Below are positions 61,413 through 64,000 of a stretch of 64,000 nucleotides of DNA, piece after piece (position 1 is the first letter of the stretch; each line of letters begins with the position of its first letter). Source of the stretch: Branchiostoma belcheri (lineage: Eukaryota > Chordata > Leptocardii > Amphioxiformes > Branchiostomatidae); contig NW_017802736.1 in the NCBI RefSeq assembly GCF_001625305.1, forward strand, positions 431,047-495,046. The letters run 5' to 3'. The position numbers were made by a program, and so were the translations under genes. A model generated the notes under the pieces. The model made no database searches. It had not been told where the DNA came from and saw only the letters and a list, made by a program, of their open reading frames with translations.

Positions 61413-61754
61413 CTGAAGGAAGAAAAAAAAGGGAAAATTTCAGTAGAAATAGATAGCAATCATATAGAGCAGACCTCTGGAAGAAAACAAATTTAAAACT
61501 AGAAAGGTAACATTTGCAAGCAAATGCAATATGTTTACCTCAGGATGGTCTTGCCTACGATTTAGCGTTATACCTTTATTGGGAAAGGATGGGTAGAAGA
61601 ATATTTTGCTTATATTACTGACTTTTATGTACTGTTATTATAGAGTAACATTAACGTTATAACTGGGGAATTTCAATGTTTTTGCCGTTGTAAGGCCAAG
61701 TTTAAAATCTGCCGGTCACTTTAATCAATGACATTCTCTGCAGACTGCAAGTAA

Positions 61755-62036
61755 ACTTCAAGTCTTTTTGACAGCTTTAATTACAAAGGACATTGTTGAG
61801 CTCGTCTCATCCTTATTACATTTTTGTAAATAGGAAACAGGACGTAGGCTGAAATAATGATAATAAGTTTATTATTATTAGTAATATTACAAATACATGG
61901 CAGAAGGCTCATAGTAAGAGCGTATATCATATACATATAATGAAATGATATACAATGATATGAAGAACTAATTCCTACAGTACACTTTAGTCTTTATACT
62001 ACAGTACATAAGATATATATCAAGCCAGTTTTGTTG
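61755..62036 (-). repeat. Interspersed repeat copy 2
   Basis: Counterpart of 3310-3860, same orientation: GACGTAGGCTGAAATAATGA TAATAAG, GAAGAACTAATTCCTACAGT ACAC, ATATATCAAGCCAGTTTTGT TG. Lacks the expanded AT microsatellite. Confidence 0.7.
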
Positions 62037-62246
62037 GGTTTTACTTGTTCTTTTGATCGCCGAGCCAGTAAATTATACCCACTTCTATAATAAGTGTTCT
62101 TTGAACTTTTATATGAAAATCATTGCAATGATGATGAAAATCTACAGTTGTGTAAAATATTGGAACTACACACTCTATAAAACCATACATACATACTTAA
62201 AAAGCTATACATGACTTACATATATTATGCAACTTAACATACATAT

Positions 62247-62378
62247 TTACTGGCTAAATTGGAGATATAATGTGTTTCTAGAAATGGTTGTGATGTGTTG
62301 TATCCTTCTGTGGATGGCTGGGTTCAGCTCTGTTGGGTTCCTCTCCAGTTTCTCATGGACCAAGTTCTGCTTCCTTTC
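62247..62378 (-). CDS. Candidate terminal exon of unknown gene
   Basis: After an acceptor-like CTCTGCTAG, an open frame starts ERKQNLVHEKLERNPTELNP and continues AIHRRIQHIT to a stop at 62247-62249. Residue composition looks protein-like, but I do not recognise it; it is not RyR. It may be the last exon of a minus-strand gene overlapping the RyR 5' region, an old insert, or chance. Confidence 0.25.
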   Translation of the reverse strand, partial: ERKQNLVHEKLERNPTELNPAIHRRIQHITTISRNTLYLQFSQ

Positions 62379-62939
62379 CTAGCAGAGGTCCAATCTTAAG
62401 AGGATACAAAAGGAGAGTAAACATTTCAAAAGTGAGCAGAAACTGATAATATATGTCTAAGTCATTGAACCACAAAAGGAAAGCATAATACATATGTATA
62501 TAACGTATAACTATATCAGGCGGGGTCCAAGAGGGTATATAATATATGTCAAAGGGGGTATGATATATATTCAAATTTTACAGCAGACCAATTTGTTAAT
62601 ACAGAGAACACTGTTGTCTGTATGCAATTGAAGAATAACAACGCAAGCATAAGACTCAAGTTACAAATTTAGTGAAACCAGACGTTCACATATTTCTTCA
62701 TATACATTGAAGCCCCAACACTATTTATTCTTCTGTCAAATTCCTATAGGCAATTATCCTTATTATGAGAGATAACTTCACAGGATATGCATCATCGGGA
62801 TGTGGAATTTTTCGGGATAGGCGTCCCAATAAATCCCGCGAGATATCCGCGTCTCCTGCGGAGCGAAAAAACTTGATGCGAGATCTCCAAGTCTACTGCG
62901 GGTCCTATCACGGATGACGGCGTCGAAATGTCCTGCTTC

Positions 62940-62965
62940 CGGCCAATGGAGCACCCTGACGTCAG
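62940..62965. promoter_or_regulatory. CCAAT box and CRE
   Basis: GGCCAATGG (62941-62949) followed closely by the full palindrome TGACGTCA, in a CpG-rich 180-bp patch. On the minus strand a 63-codon frame from MAKLTDVRVLHWPEAG in good start context overlaps it. Confidence 0.35.
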
Positions 62966-63554
62966 TCAACTTTGCCATAATTGTGTATATTGTGTATAAC
63001 GCGTTCCTCAAGCGGTCATAGTTGAACTGCTTAAATTTTTACAAAGCTTTTGTGCAGCGAAAAACTCACAAAAACTGTAAGAAAATGAATGAATTTGTAG
63101 TAACCCCTTCGTCTCCAGTGAATTTTTCGGCAAGTTTATAAACAATCAATCTGTCAAGTTTATAAAGTTAAACCATCAAATAAAATGGGGCGTACCGGCT
63201 GGAGTTGTTGTGTTTCATTGTGACATCTCGTGAGCGTCAAGTAGTCTCTGTATTACGAAAATTAGGAAAGTTTGCCCATCAAAATCCCGGGGCGTGCGTC
63301 TCACCCCTCCCCAAACACGTACACATAAATAAACCCTTGCGTCAACAACCGATCCGGCTACGTCCATTCACGTACGTATTACCCTGAAAGCAAGTACTTC
63401 CACGCGGCTGGTAAAAATTCTTCTGGTGGAAAAAGCATTCTAGTTCTCGATATCTTGTGAAAAACGTTTTGGAATGAAATCGGGATGAGAAAAATAGAAT
63501 GCCGCGTGCAGGACTGAGGCGGAAAATCGCTACAATCGTGAGGCGGCCTCTAGT

Positions 63555-63690
63555 CTTTGGGGCGGGGCGGAGCACCGAGCCTTTGAGTTTGAAATCTTAC
63601 CGCCCAGCCAGTGGGCGGGTCCCCGTCTGTGCACTATGATTGGGTGCCCGCGGTCTGCTAGCTATCCTGCGTGCCGTTTCTATGGCAACG
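63555..63690. promoter_or_regulatory. Promoter-like cluster: GC box, CCAAT, X-box
   Basis: GGGGCGGGGCGG (63559-63570), GTGGGCGGG (63611-63619), ATTGGGTG (inverted CCAAT, 63637-63644) and GTTTCTATGGCAAC (63677-63690), the last resembling an RFX X-box with an intact GGCAAC half-site. CpG-rich. Likely a promoter, possibly bidirectional, for a gene to the right or the RyR 5' end; direction unknown. Confidence 0.45.
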
Positions 63691-63870
63691 TTGCCCAGTC
63701 ACAGTAACACGAAATCAATTCTTGATCGTCGGAAACAAAGCCAAGGGCGTAAAGAACCTTTGAATTATGCTTCGCCCCCCTCTTTTTGTATAATGTTTAA
63801 TCTTTCTTCCGCAACTCCGTGCGTCGACCTCCCATATCTAGGAGAAGAACTTCTCGAGTGGCTGTGTTAG
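63677..63870 (+). CDS. Candidate short plus-strand frame after X-box
   Basis: A 60-codon frame from MATLPSHSNTKSILDRRKQS to a stop at 63868 follows the promoter-like cluster, with its ATG inside the X-box-like motif. Not recognised; could be a first exon or chance. Confidence 0.15.
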
Positions 63871-64000
63871 ATTTTATATCTGAGATAGCGCGGGTCGGGT
63901 GACATCAAAAGCAGTACTTAGCGGGCCGTCCACATCGCAAGGTCAGACAAAAATTCTCGTACCAAGACGGTTGTATTATTTTGTTATCGTTCTAAACACT

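Overview
Animal genomic DNA, not bacterial. The window carries one large, intron-rich gene on the minus strand plus many transposable-element relics in its introns. The gene is a ryanodine receptor (RyR), the Ca2+-release channel of the sarcoplasmic/endoplasmic reticulum. I could place 49 exons (61412 down to 208), each with AG/GT boundaries. Intron phase is consistent from first to last, giving an uninterrupted 2,054-residue partial product that covers roughly vertebrate residues 113-2300. The first ~110 codons lie beyond the right edge or are absent from this assembly. The C-terminal half, including the channel pore, lies beyond the left edge.

The organism is probably an invertebrate deuterostome, most likely amphioxus (Branchiostoma). 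This is inferred from a RyR close to vertebrate RyRs, many short exons (38-281 bp) in 149-bp to ~3.3-kb introns, very frequent ACATGTACATGT words, and short repeats of the kind I associate with lancelet drafts. It was not tested by any search.

Layout on the minus strand, right to left. 61412-51718: N-terminal beta-trefoil domains A and B. 50727-47092: alpha-solenoid (RIH) domain. 46574-43151: SPRY1. 41304-33519: the two RyR repeats (RY1/RY2). 32796-30241: SPRY2. 28702-22712: linkers, SPRY3 start and a charged insert. 19887-14981: SPRY3. 14611-208: junctional solenoid running toward the bridging solenoid. The domain order matches vertebrate RyRs. Two divergent regions of vertebrate RyRs (DR2 and the acidic DR3 loop) are very short here.

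The introns hold a Penelope-like retroelement relic (41.56-42.51 kb), a 5'-truncated non-LTR retrotransposon (35.01-35.93 kb), and two Harbinger-like copies, one with a Myb/SANT-like fragment. There is a 376-bp TAA-flanked MITE, a 1.5-kb TTAA-flanked foldback element, and several near-perfect hairpins. Two unrelated-looking repeat families share one small stem-loop cassette (CTGAnGAAG, stem, GAAA) in which the stem is kept although its sequence differs. That is the most unusual signal in the window. The right end (60.4-63.9 kb) is GC-richer, with promoter-like clusters and two weak gene candidates but no RyR coding sequence.
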